This document shows positions 10,684 to 21,800 of a stretch of 64,000 nt of DNA, piece after piece. The notes below the pieces were generated by a model, which had not been told where the DNA came from, made no database searches, and saw nothing but the letters and a program-made list of their open reading frames with translations. The stretch comes from Ophiocordyceps camponoti-saundersi (nom. inval.) (lineage: Eukaryota > Ascomycota > Sordariomycetes > Hypocreales > Ophiocordycipitaceae), in contig PDHQ01000099.1 of the NCBI GenBank assembly GCA_003339415.1, forward strand, positions 1-64,000. Direction: 5' to 3'. The translations under genes and the position numbers were made by a program. Numbering within the stretch: the first letter of the stretch is position 1; every line of letters begins with the position of its first letter.

Positions 10684-11652
10684 CTATACCAGCTCTGACC
10701 CCCAGGGAATCGACGTCTGGGCCCCCTTGCGCGATACGGTAATGGCAGCAGCGCGATTCGCCTCTCTAACCGCAGCATCGATATCAAAGCCATCAGGACC
10801 ATCCCGAACGACAGCCAAAGCGTAAGCGCCGACAAAAGTGTCACCAGCAGCGGTAGTGTCGACGACAGTAACCTTCTGAGCCGGGACGAGAGCACGACGC
10901 CCCTTGGAATCAGCGTAAAAAACACCCCTAGATCCCAGCGTAACGACGACATGCAAAACACCCCAGCCCAAGAACCTATCAGCGACGAGGCCCAGCCCGG
11001 ACTCGGTATCAAGTTCAGCGACGGAAACGTCAGATAAGAGCGCCGCCTCAGATTGATTGACGATGAGATGAGCGATGCGAGGATACGTCTCGGGCGGAAG
11101 GAGTTTCGTAGCCGGCGCGGCGTTGAGCAAGACTGGTGCTTGGGAGGCCATGATGGCCGCCACGACGGTATCGAGCCTGATTTCCAGCTGCAGCACGAGA
11201 AGATGACAGTCTCGTCCTGCGGAGTGTACGTCTGATGGGCCGAGGGCGTGGTTGGCTTCGGGCGAGACGATGATTCGATTCTCTGCCGATGAGTCGACGA
11301 CGACGATTGCGATGCCTGTTCCGTGCTCGGGCCGGGTCTGGACACCGCTTACGTCGACGCCTGCGGACGAGAGGCTAGATCGGAGCATGTCGGCGTCGGA
11401 GTCGTCGCCGACGGCGCCTACCATTGCGATTTCCACCGTCGTGCTCTTCTTCTCCCCTTCTTCTTTCTCCTTGGTCGACACGTGCGATAGTCGGGCGCAG
11501 GCGACGGCTTGGTTGGCGCCTTTGCCGCCTGGTCCGCGGGAGAGTGACGTCGCCGTCACCGTCTCGCCATCGAGAGGATGGTGGGCCACGTACGGCACGA
11601 GGTCGGCGTTGAGGGAGCCGAGGACGGTGATGCGCTTCCGGCGGGGAGCCAT
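10684..11652 (-). CDS. RBK1: Ribokinase
   Basis: Single exon, 322 residues, PfkB family. It phosphorylates D-ribose to ribose 5-phosphate, feeding the pentose phosphate pathway and nucleotide synthesis. Visible features are the N-terminal substrate motif GSLNADLV, the first PfkB signature (GPGGKGANQAVACARL) and the second signature VVDTTAAGDTFVGAYA, with the catalytic Asp at about residue 271 in the AAGD anion hole. Length agrees with fungal ribokinases. It contains a fungal-type charged insertion near residues 58-72 (STKEKEEGEKKS). It is the third of three minus-strand genes, 148 bp downstream of RIB7. Confidence 0.93.
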   Translation of the reverse strand: MAPRRKRITVLGSLNADLVPYVAHHPLDGETVTATSLSRGPGGKGANQAVACARLSHVSTKEKEEGEKKSTTVEIAMVGAVGDDSDADMLRSSLSSAGVDVSGVQTRPEHGTGIAIVVVDSSAENRIIVSPEANHALGPSDVHSAGRDCHLLVLQLEIRLDTVVAAIMASQAPVLLNAAPATKLLPPETYPRIAHLIVNQSEAALLSDVSVAELDTESGLGLVADRFLGWGVLHVVVTLGSRGVFYADSKGRRALVPAQKVTVVDTTAAGDTFVGAYALAVVRDGPDGFDIDAAVREANRAAAITVSRKGAQTSIPWGSELV

Positions 11653-11800
11653 AACGTTGTCTGTAGAGACGACAAGATGGGAGAGTGAAAGGGAGGGAGG
11701 GAGGAAGAAGCCGGCGGCGGCCTAGACGGCGATGGGAGAGCTTTATCAATCTTTTGATTCCAAAAGGTGGTACAGGGTAAGCTGCAACTATCGCGACTTC

Positions 11801-12634
11801 TCATGCGACATCGGTCGTCGTAACATTGCCCTCCAGCCGGCCGCATAAGACGACATCCTCTCCAAGCGGATGCCACGACACGTCGCATAGCCTCAATGCA
11901 CCGTGATCCACCTCCCTCGCCGGACAGACACCGACGCCTCCCCTCCCCAACCAGGTCGGCGCAACGGTGACGATGACAGAGTCGACGAGGTCACGACTTT
12001 CAAGCAAAGACTCGATAACGAAGCCACCCCCTTCGATCATGACGCTCTTCAGCCCCTGCTCCCGCAGCGAAGCCACCACAAGCCTCCAGTCAAGCCGCAT
12101 CCGGTCCCCCTCAGTTGAAGAAGAAGAGGAGGAAGACGACGACGACGGCAGGTGTAGGAAGCGTCCCCCATGCCGCTCCAACACGTCTACGCTGTCCGCA
12201 GGCACGTCCGAGGCCGACACGCCCGTAACCACGTAAGGCGCAAGTCCGGCCCCAGACCGACTCGTCGCCAGCACCTTGTCCGTCGGGCGCGGCGTCCAGC
12301 GGAGGTGCGGATCGACGATGATGGGACGAGGCTGGGACGCGACTGTGTCCGCGCCCGCGAGCCGGCAGTTGAGCGCCGGGTCGTCGGCCAGCAGCGTCGA
12401 CACGCCGATGAGGATCGCGTCGTGCTGCCTTCGGAGGTAGTGTGTCATCGCCTTGGACTCGGGGCCGGAGAGGCGGGTGCGGACGCCCGGCGCAATCGAC
12501 AGCTTGCCATCGAGAGAGGCGGCCCAGGTGAGCGTGACAAAGGGTCGTTGGTCAGATGTCCATGTCTTTGGAGGAAGACGGCGCTCGAGGAGGGCGGCCG
12601 CCTCGGCGGGAAAGGCGAGGCCTTTTTGGTCCAT
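11801..12634 (-). CDS. RIB7: Riboflavin biosynthesis reductase (RIB7 type)
   Basis: Single exon, 277 residues from the ATG at 12634 (MDQKGLAFPAEAAALLERR). Two upstream in-frame ATGs at 12709 and 12715 would overlap the end of the neighbouring gene and add a non-conserved leader. The product is the NADPH-dependent 2,5-diamino-6-ribosylamino-pyrimidinone 5'-phosphate reductase of fungal riboflavin synthesis. Evidence is the RibD-C/DHFR-like core: PFVTLTWAASLDGKLS, TRLSGPESKAMTHYLR, HDAILIGVSTLLADDP, RPIIVDPHLR and SVMIEGGGFVIESLL. There is an insertion of about ten Ser residues encoded by a TCC/TCT repeat (plus strand about 12117-12150). It lies 77 bp downstream of the AlkB-like gene. Confidence 0.92.
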   Translation of the reverse strand: MDQKGLAFPAEAAALLERRLPPKTWTSDQRPFVTLTWAASLDGKLSIAPGVRTRLSGPESKAMTHYLRRQHDAILIGVSTLLADDPALNCRLAGADTVASQPRPIIVDPHLRWTPRPTDKVLATSRSGAGLAPYVVTGVSASDVPADSVDVLERHGGRFLHLPSSSSSSSSSSTEGDRMRLDWRLVVASLREQGLKSVMIEGGGFVIESLLESRDLVDSVIVTVAPTWLGRGGVGVCPAREVDHGALRLCDVSWHPLGEDVVLCGRLEGNVTTTDVA

Positions 12635-12711
12635 GAGGAGGAGAGAAGATGGAAAGGGGAAAAAAAAACAACCCGTTAGCACGTGCGGCCGAGAACCGGA
12701 TGGCGTCATCG

Positions 12712-14030
12712 TCATCCTCCTCCTCCTCCTCCTCCTCCGTCCAACGGATTCCCATCATCATCAAACTCGGCCCATCGAAACATGGCACACGCCGTCCTGC
12801 CCGGTACGTTTCCAGCATGGCACATCCAGAAATACCGCCCCAAGTTCTCCCTCCGCCTCTGCACCACCCTCAGCACGCACGGCACGCCGCACGCGCACTT
12901 GGGCGTCTTCGTCGGATGCATCGCCTCGCGATAATCGCGGTAGGTGATGTTGATGCGCCGATTGCCCGCCACGGGATGCGGATCGATGGCCAAGGCGGGC
13001 GCGATGCAATGCTTCCACGACTCCTGCATCTCCGCGTGCATCACCAACAGCGAGTTGTGCGGCAGGTGTATCGAGATGGCGCCCGTCTCGTCCGGAGCCT
13101 CCTCGGCCTCCTCCTCCGTCACCACGCGTCGCACCCGGAACTCGCGCGCCACGCCGAGTGAGATGGACCCGATGACGGCCCGCGGCCCGAGGTAGGTGAG
13201 CTGGTCGCTGTGCCACCCAACGCTCTCCTGTCCGCCCTTGTAGCAATTGACAAAGGCGGAATTGGCCCTCCACGGCTCAGCTGGTTGGTGTCGCAACTTG
13301 CGTCCGCCAGGGTAGCGTGTGGTGATGCGGTGCTGCACCTCGCCGTTGACGGCCTCCTCTACCGTCTTCTTGACCTTGGCTAGCTGGGGGGTGATGCGCC
13401 GCACGTCCTGTGAAGCCGTGTCAGTAGGGAAAGCCTCCTCCTAATCAAACAAGAGACAGCTCCCAAACTTGCCGTGAGTTTGGCTCCATTATAATAGTAA
13501 TCGTCTCTCTGCGACCGGACCTCATCTAAGCTCTCGACAAAGAAGGCAGCTGTGTGAGGACTCGAGACGACGTTGTCAAAGAGCTTAAAGGTCGACCTCT
13601 CGAAAGACTCAGCCTCGGTCAAGAGTTCCCGCAGCAAGTTGTCTGCGTCCTCGTGCGGTAGAAAGTCATGAATGATGGTGCAGGGTGTGTACTCGGCCAC
13701 GTCTTCTGGGTCGTACAGGTGAAGCGTGCTCCCCTTCTTGGCCCTGAGTCGCTTGTTCGTCTTGGTAGCTGCGTATTTCCGGAGTGATGATTGTTGGCCG
13801 ATGGCTGACGTCGTCGTCTTGATCTTCTTGTTCGTCTTTGTCGTTGAAAGTGATGCCGCTGCTTGTTCGACAGAGCCTTGGTGCGCTGCGAGGACATCTA
13901 GGAGCATCTCTTGCTCCACATCTGGATGGAGTGACGCGAGGAGGGCCAGCTTAATCTCGGTAGGCTCGTCGTCGTCATCGCGATTCGCCGCTTCCAACTT
14001 TCGCTTTGCCGGCGCGAGAAAAGCGTCCAT
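12712..14030 (-). CDS. CUE-AlkB-GRF dioxygenase (ALKBH2/3-like)
   Basis: Two exons on the minus strand, 14030-13473 and 13407-12712, giving 417 residues. The intron (13408-13472) has a GC donor (GCAAGT) and CAG acceptor; using it joins KLT to DVRRITPQL in frame, as the family requires. Domains are a CUE-like ubiquitin-binding helix bundle (about 22-60), an AlkB 2-oxoglutarate/Fe(II) dioxygenase (about 110-345) and a GRF zinc finger (about 357-400). Iron ligands are His252 and Asp254 (GWHSDQ) and His319 (WKHC); the RRINITYR segment at 336-343 supplies the 2-oxoglutarate Arg. GRF ligands fit C357/C359/C382/C393. It should remove alkyl lesions from DNA or RNA; substrate preference is not visible. 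The C-terminus is eight glycines encoded by a GGA/GGT repeat. Confidence 0.9.
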
Positions 14031-14293
14031 CTTTCTATCCTCCTAGACGTGTCTATTACTAGTATCCTAGAAAACTGCTACTGCGGATCCAACTCGGAGA
14101 GAGAGGTGTAAAGGACTGACGCGTCATCACGTGACCACGTCCACCCTCGGCGCCGCCCTCCCTCCGGATCCGATCCTCGGCGAAGAAAACGACGGCGGCG
14201 GTGGTCATGGCCTCTCTTCGCAGCCCATTCAAGGCGCGCGCCTTTGCGCCGTCTCTCAGCGCCGTCTCCCGTCTTGAAAAACCGGAGTAAACC
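14031..14293. promoter_or_regulatory. Divergent promoter, AlkB-like gene and PEX7
   Basis: A 263-bp region separates the two divergent starts. It contains the perfect palindrome TGACGCGTCA (14117-14126), which includes an MluI cell-cycle-box core ACGCGT, and a CACGTG E-box at 14128-14133. The motifs are seen directly; regulation through them is inferred. Confidence 0.5.
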
Positions 14294-15563
14294 ATGGCGG
14301 CGATGCTCGAGTTTCGAACACAGGGATTCAACCCCTACGCCGTCAAGTATTCGCCCTACTACGACTCTCGGATCGCCGTAGCCGCCTCGGCCAACTTTGG
14401 CATCGTCGGAAACGGCCGCCTGTTCGTCCTCGGCTTGACAGCCCGAGGAGTCCAGGTTGAAAAGACGTAGGCTGTTTATATCCTGTCTCGCTCTACTCTT
14501 ATTCTGTTCATCTTCTTATGACTTACCTTGTCAACTCGACTGGATTAACATGATGCTATCAAATACAACAGCTTCGACACAAACGACGCTCTATATGACC
14601 TCGCCTGGTCTGAAATCAACGAGAACCAAGTCATAGTCGCTTGTGGCGATGGCTCTCTCAAGCTCTTCGACCTAGCCGTCAGCGAATTTCCCGTTATGAA
14701 CTTTCACGAACATAAACGAGAAGCCTTCTCCGTCTGTTGGAATCCCGTCACCAAGGACTCGTTCATCTCCAGCTCATGGGACGGCACAGTCAAGATTGTC
14801 AGTTACACCTCCCCTTTTCCTTTTTCCTTTCTCTCGAACCTCTATCCTTCTTTTCCCATCTGCTAACAAGATTGGACATATCAAAACCACCCATCATCCC
14901 TTCCTGTTCTGATGATTCCTCTTCCACCCCTTTCCACTTCTTCAGTGGTCTCCAACCCGGCAATTTGCGATCAAGACGCTCCCCATAGGAAGCTGTACCT
15001 ACAGCACATCCTTCTGTCCCTCCAACCCTGCTCTCCTCTCAGCCGCCTCTTCCGACGGCCTCGTCCGCGTCTTCGACCTCCGAACGCCCCCCTCGGCAAA
15101 ATATCACCTCGCCGTCACCATCCCCGTCCAGGCCCCTCCCTCCGCCCCAGCCGAACTGCTGACGCACGACTGGAACAAGTATCACGACTCCGTCGTCGCC
15201 GTCTCCGGCGTCGATCGCCTCATCTCCACGTTCGACATCCGCAACCCCGCCGGCGGCCCCTTGTCCCTGATGCAGGGCCACGAATACGCCGTCCGTAGGC
15301 TCGCTTGGAGCCCCCACGCCGCGGACGTCCTCGTCAGCGCCAGCTACGACATGACGGTCCGTTTGTGGAACAACGCCTTCGCCGCCGCCCCGGCTCATCC
15401 ACCACCACGGTTCGCCCGCCAGGTCGGCCTCATGAACCGCCATACCGAGTTCGTCACCGGCGTCGACTGGTGTCTGTTCGGCGTCGGCGGCTGGGTAGCT
15501 TCCGTTGCCTGGGACGAGAGGCTCTTGCTGTGGGATGCCAACATGTTGATGACACGATCCTAG
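14294..15563 (+). CDS. PEX7: Peroxisomal targeting signal 2 receptor, Pex7
   Basis: Three exons, 14294-14466, 14572-14797 and 14946-15563, encode 338 residues. This is the usual length for Pex7, a WD40 propeller that binds PTS2 signals in the cytosol and delivers cargo to peroxisomes with a Pex20-type co-receptor. The N-terminus (MLEFRTQGFNPYAVKYSPYY) is characteristic. WD-repeat ends are seen as DGSLKLFDLA, SSWDGTVKIW, ASSDGLVRVFDLR, STFDIRNP, ASYDMTVRLWN and VAWDERLLLWD. Intron donors are GTAGGC and GTCAGT; each junction preserves a WD blade. It is divergent from the AlkB-like gene and convergent with the helicase. Confidence 0.95.
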
Positions 15564-15875
15564 GAACAGTACGGAATGGAGTCGAATCGAGCCAAGCGAG
15601 CTATTTACACGATGTGAGGAAGTGTGAAAAAAAAAGAGTCCCTTGCTGCGTTTCCTTTTTCTTCTTCCCAATTTCCCTTTCTCCCGCCAAGCGGCGCGTC
15701 ACAAAAGACCCGCCGCTTTCCCAGTTGTAGTCGTACATGAGACCCCTTCGTCAACTCGGGCACGTCGGTCAGTTGCCGTCGCCCGTTCGGCGCCTCCGTA
15801 CATACATAGTTTTGCGCCTCTCGTCTCTAGTAGATTTGAGATAACCGCGCGTCTCTTCTTCCACTCATCTTCTTC
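15564..15875. other. Convergent 3' region, PEX7 and helicase
   Basis: About 310 bp between converging 3' ends. It holds a short A run (about 15625-15633) and T-rich stretches, and no gene is apparent. Confidence 0.6.
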
Positions 15876-17827
15876 CTAGTATCTTTCACGTCGGAAGCCG
15901 CCGCTGCTCTGCCCATCCCGGCGAACCTGGCGCCCCATGTCGGAGAAGGCATCGCGACCTCCACCGCCACGCCCTGACATCCTGTCGCCTCCCCTGCCGA
16001 ATCCTCTGTCGCCTCCTCTGTCGAATCCTCTGTCGTTGCCCCTGAAGAAATTCAAGTTGGCAGAACTCAGGCCCATTTGTCGAGCCCAGTCGTTGCCAAC
16101 CTTCGGCGGCTCTTCCAGTCCAAATCCTTTGACGGCCCAGAGGTTCATGTCATCAACGAGAAGATACTTGTCCTTTGCCGTGGAGACTCCGAGCCCAAAG
16201 ATAGACTTGTAAGCTTGGGAGAAGACCGGTCCCACATCGCGGCCTTGTTGGATCATCTGCTCGTGATATGGAGTGGACGCTCCCGTATCCACCCTGGTGG
16301 CTGCGGTAGTGAGCGTATCGTTGGGCCGTAGAGGAAGATCACCTAGGAGGCGCTTGGTCGCCGGCATGGATACTGATACTGCAAAGAGCCAGCCCTCACC
16401 CTCCTTGTCTCCACGTGCTGTCCGGCCGAGACGGTGAATGTACGACTCACGGTCTCGGGGCGTGTCGACCTGTATCACATGGCTGACGTTGGGGAAATCC
16501 ATGCCACGAGCAGTGACGTCGGAAGAGAAAAGCACTGCGCAACCGGCATTGCGGAAGGCATCGGCTGCCCTGGTTCGAGACGCTTGGTGGAGCTTAGAGT
16601 GAATGGAAAAGGTGGAAGCCTTCAAGAGTCCTGCCCTCCGCCTGTGGTAGCCAAGGTCCGAAGCGAGCTCGACCAAAGCCGTCGTGTTGAAGTAAACGAT
16701 TGCTTTAAAAGGTATCTTGCGCTGACCCTGTCTGAAAGCCTCGATTTCCCTGTCGATCAGTTCGAACAGCGCAGGATACACGTTGGCCCAAGAGTGTATA
16801 GCAACGATGTTCTGGGGAACTCGCTCGTGCGTCAGAGACTCGTTCTGACCGATGGTCTGCACGAACTGGAAATCATCCGGTCGAATCATCTGGCGAGCCA
16901 GCCTGATGACGTTGTCGGGTATCGTGGCTGAGACCAGCATCGTCTGACGGACTTTCTCCCGGGGAGATGGGAGGTAGCTTGTAATTTCAGTAAGTTCCTG
17001 CTCAAAGCCGACATCGAGCATGCGATCAGCTTCGTCGAGAACAAGAGCGGCGAGCTTGGGTGCGTCAATGCCGGAAAGGGTATCTCTAAGAAGGTCGTTG
17101 AGACGTCCAGGAGTGGCAACCAAAAGATGGCAGCCCTGTTTCTGGGTCTGTCGTAGCATAGCTTGTTTCTGAGTACCTCCCACAGCGGACTGAACGACCA
17201 GACCGGTATTCCGAGTGAGGCGGCGGGCCTCCGTGGCAATTTGCTCAGCCAACTCTCGAGTGGGCGAGAGGACGATACCACGGATATCGTTAGATTTGGC
17301 AGTTCCGAACGAGGACCGCGTGGCCAACTTGGGATCCTCTACAATCATGCGCTGCAGTAGAGGTAACAAAAAGGCGAGCGTTTTGCCGGTACCAGTCTTG
17401 GCCTGTGCAACGCTGTATATGATAATGAGCTTTGCAATCGGCAATCGGAGGAAATGAAAAGGACTCACACGTCGGTGCCCTTCAAAGCAACCGGGATCGT
17501 CTTGGCCTGAACAGGCGTCATATTTTGGTAGTTCATATCGCGAGTGACGGCAGTCAACAAGTTGGGATGAACTCCCAGTTCAGCGAGCTGGCCGAACTGA
17601 GTGATTTCTCCCGATTCACCACGCTGAACATCGCGGCCATCGGCTGCGGCCGCTTCACTACTGTAGAAGCGATACGCAAACGGCGTGCTCTTGACCGCCA
17701 TCGAAGCATTGCAGTGACACAATGATGCTGCAGAGCGCATCACCGGTCGAGTGCGAAGAAGAACCGAGGCCGAGGCGGCTCCAGAAGCCGCCTGGCTGGC
17801 GCAGCGTCGAAAGCCGTGCCTGAGCAT
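15876..17827 (-). CDS. Mitochondrial DEAD-box RNA helicase, MSS116-like
   Basis: Two exons on the minus strand, 17827-17469 and 17412-15876, separated by a 56-nt GTGAGT intron, encode 631 residues. All DEAD-box motifs are visible: Q motif (MTPVQAKTIPVALKGTDV), I (AKTGTGKT, about 124-131), Ia (PTRELAEQI), Ib (TPGRL), II (DEAD), III (SAT), V (DVTARGMDFPNV) and VI (HRLGRTARG). The N-terminus is Arg/Ala/Ser-rich and lacks acidic residues (MLRHGFRRCASQAASG), consistent with mitochondrial import. The C-terminus has a basic RGG-like tail rich in DRGG and GRGG. This matches fungal Mss116, an RNA chaperone for mitochondrial intron splicing and translation. The function is inferred from motifs and targeting. 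Confidence 0.88.
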
Positions 17828-18873
17828 GATGATGAGGATTTGAGCGTGATTGTGTATGTATGAGAGGTGAAAGAGAACAAGGGCTATGAGATGAATGGGG
17901 ATATAGACTGCTGCGGACTCTGAGGCGAGATACAGGGGGGAATTGGCCGACAGCAGTAGAGAAGGCCCTTCACCTGTAGGGGGAGAAGAGAGAGGAAGAG
18001 GCGGCGAGAAAAAAATTCACTGATATGAAGATTTTCTCTCTGCGCAGAAAAAAAGTCGGTCCCTTATCAGAGTCAGGCCTTTCCCTTTTAGGGATAGTCC
18101 ATAGGATCGGACCGGAACTTTCCTTTGCCGTGACTTGCAGGTGGAGAAGCAGTGATCACCTCATCATCGACTCTTATACCTCGGTCAGGCTCATACGTAC
18201 ATACAGCCAGCCAGCTTCGAGTCTTGTGTGTGACGGCTCCAAGGGGGTATAAATCAGGGGCTTTACGGCCTCGTTGATCTTTTCATTCGTATTCGTCCGA
18301 ATATACTCAATAAGCAGGTACCCAGGTTAGTGTGTGGGTGTCACGCGGGTAGTAGGTAGCTGAGATGATGGATGCGTGATGGGTGGTGGTGGTGGCGGTG
18401 GGTTACCGTGCATTCGCATCTCTCAGGTCCGCTACGACGAAACAAACACGACAAAGACGCGGAGTCTTTCGATACAACTAGCGTTACGCCCTGGGGTGTC
18501 GGCCGAGGGAGGGCTGAGAACCTTTATCCAGGGCTGCTTTGCCTTGCCTTGAACGTAGCAGTTGTCAAAGAGGTGACCACCGTCACTCTCCCTCGTTCAA
18601 GTAGAACTTCAGACCCTCGGTACTTCATACGATGCCATCTGATTAAACCGTACAGACCGAAGAGAGGATAAAGCTAGGATTTATTATCCCATCAACTCCA
18701 CGCTGACTTCCGATCCAACCTCAGCATGCATGACTTACTTATGTCAAGCAATGCCGTATGCCATTATACTCACAATACAAACAAACCCTTGGCCTTGGAC
18801 ATCCGTATCCCCCTCGAAAGCATTGTTTACTCCCCAAACACCGTCTCGCCATGCAAAAAATGTCTATAAGGCA
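17828..18873. other. Intergenic, helicase promoter and INCENP 3' side
   Basis: About 1 kb with no supported gene. A consensus TATA-like element (TATAAAT at about 18248) lies on the plus strand within GC-rich sequence, but no plus-strand coding region follows. The stretch beside 17828 would contain the helicase promoter. Confidence 0.5.
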
Positions 18874-21800
18874 TCAAATCATTTCCCGGCTCATCTCATA
18901 CGACCACCCCCCCTCCCTGCGTAGCTTGTCGCGAGCGGCAAGGTCTCGTCTGATGTCCTCCTCCGTCAGTCGATCGGCGCCCGTCCAGTTCGCGCTCGAC
19001 GTCCTGGCCCGGAACTTGTGCCACCTCTCCTTGCTCTTGTTGAAGACTTCCTCCATATTCAGAGGCGCCGGAGGGCCAAAGATCTGCGAAGGGTCCATAG
19101 TCTCCTGCCGCATCAGCGCTCGACGAAGATCCGGCGAATCGGCCCAGGCAGCCACGTTCAAGCCATTTCCTTCGTCGTCGTCGTCATCGTCGTCGTCGTC
19201 GGTCTGAATCTCCGGAAGTTCAATGGATTCCCCATTTTGGAATCGCGGAGACGACCTGGCGGCAGACTTGGCGGCCGACTTGGCGCTGTGGTTCGCTCCA
19301 GGGCGCGCCGGGGTCTTGTAAGCTGCTCCGGCGTGGTTCGTATTGGGTGCGAACGGGATGCCGCCCTTTGAGATTTGCGCCATGTCTAGGGGATGCGCTG
19401 CCTTGGTCTGCCCGTGATGCTGTGCCGTCACTGTCGCCTTGAACAGGTCGCGACTGGCGCTATGAGACGCGTTCGTATACCCGTACATTGTTTTCGGGGC
19501 CAAGTCCTAGAGATTCGTGTTAGTCTTCTTCGGAAGCGCAAGCCGCTTGACACGAGGACTAACCTTCTTAAAGCCGCCAGACGGCCGCACGGGAGGCCCT
19601 TTAATGTTTCGCGAATGATCAATCTCGTCGTCGTCGTCGAACGTTTCACTGGTCCGCCGCCTTTTCGCGTCGTTGGCCTGGTACGAGAAGCCGCCTCGAG
19701 ATGGAGGACGCTTGGCTTGGCCGTCATCACTCCGGTCGGCGCCCAAACCTCGCTTCACGCCAGACTTGGTCGTGCTGGACAGCAAGGTGTTTACCGGCCG
19801 AGTCTGTTCGTCCTGCGAGCGATGCAAGGTCGACGCGACCCGGGATTGCTGCCGAGCCGCCTCTCCCCTGATTGTAGAAGTCGACTTCTCCTGAGCTTCA
19901 GCCGGTCCGTTTGGCTGCGATCGCGGAGCAGGCGGGGGCGCCCGAGTTTGCTTGGCCTTTTCGAGAACAGCCCTTCTGTCCGCAGGCGTCTTCCCCTCCG
20001 CCACCAGCTCAGAGCCGCGTTGTTTCTGTCGGTCGGCCTCTTGGCGGCGGAGTCGCTCTTGTTTCCGCTGGTCTTCTTCGGTTCGTTTTCGCTCCATCTC
20101 AGCTCTGGCCTCTCGCCGCCGCTGAGCCTCACGTTCTTCATGCTCTTTCTTCTTGGTAGCCATATCCATCGTTCGGGGTCGGCTGACAGAGGAGGGAGCT
20201 CTCAGGCTCGACGTCGACGATTTTCCATGGAGAGATGCCTTGCTGGACTTGCCGAGGAGCCGGTTCTGCGACTGCAAGCCGGAGGATCCTGCTGCATCGT
20301 GGGAGACAGTAGAGAGCCTGTTGGTAGTGTGTAGTTGGGAATGCTGTGATCCTGTGTTAACCCTGATGACCGTCGGGGCTTGCTTGGCTTTAGCCAAAGC
20401 CTCCTTTGCCGGACGAACGGGACGCTTGGTCTCCTTGTTTCGACTGGCTTGGCCAGGTCCGATGGACTGAGGAGCCGATGATTGTTGCGGCTGAACCGGC
20501 GGAGCGTCATCCATCTCGACATCATCGTTCTGCTCGCTCTCGACTGCCTTGGCACGGCGGGGGCTGCTCCGGGTCGGCTTGGGCGCCTCCTTATTCGCGA
20601 CCTTTTCCTCCGCCCTCTTGGACGAAATCTGCCTCTCCATGGCCGCAATCCGCTCCTGCTCCCTGCTGTATACAAGTGCCTTCTCTCGCTCCCTTTCACG
20701 GGCCTTCTCGAGCTTATCGTTCTGCGCCTCCATTCGCTTCGCCTCTTTTTCGCGGCGCTTCTCTTCCTTCTCCCGCTCCGCCGACGCCCTCGTCCGTCGA
20801 GCGATAGGCCGCCCTGGGCTGCCAGGCTGTTCATCCTGACTATGGTAATCTGGTAATTCATCGTGAGGCTTGGAGACGACCGACTCTGTTGACGTCGTTG
20901 CGTGAAGTACAGGACGAACGGCAGCCGGTGACATGATTGATGACTTGCCCTCTGCGCTGACGGCAGCACTGCTCGCCAGGAGGCCTCTGGAGCTCTTCAG
21001 GATCGATGAGAGCTTGTTCTTGACCTGCTTCAGGGGGCTGTCCCGAAAGGTTCGAGAAGGTGACTTGGCCGGCGTGTATAGTCTAGCCGTCTCTGCATCC
21101 CGCATTTCGGGGTTAGAGATAGACGCAGCAAGTTGGAGAGACTGCTGGTCGGCATCCAGGGCTGGCTGCGTCTCAGCAACGGCCTCGTCCGAAGCCGTAT
21201 CCGTATGCTCCGTAAATTTGGAGACCACTTGTACGGCAACGGTGTCTTTCGCATTTTCGTCTGCCTTGCGTTCTGGGGCCACAAAATCCTGCTGCCCGAT
21301 GGTGCCTTTGCCCTGTATGGCCTCCATGACATCTGCGGAATGGCTTTTGGAGAAAACCGATGTTGCCTTGGCCGTGCCAGCCACGCTCGCTGGTGGCTCA
21401 ATCCATTCATCGTCATCACCGTCATCGTCGGGATCCGGGAATGCCCCCGGAGTCGATTGCATTGCCGTGTTTTCCTTAAGAGACGCGGCCTTCGTCGCCG
21501 TGAATTTGTGCTGCTGCAACGGCTGTGCACTCGACTGGCCAAGCAAGTTAATCTGGTCCTGAAGTCTCTGCGTATACGTCTTGGTATGGTTGAGCGGAAC
21601 GTTGCTCTGCTCATCGGCAGCCTTGGCCGAATGATCACCATCCGTGCCCGTCTCATCGCCGGTTGTCATCTCGTCCTCATCAGCTTTGGTGAGGTTTCCG
21701 AGGCTCTTTCCCCCAGTGGGCCTGTTGTAGTAGCTTGTCCGAATGTTATCCAGATGGCTTGTTCTAGAAGCGCGAGTTCCGATGCTAATCTTCTTGCCTG

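Noticed and set aside
12635..12715. Longer RIB7 start at 12715 or 12709
   Set aside because: It would overlap the end of the AlkB-like gene and add a hydrophobic leader that the cytosolic reductase family lacks.
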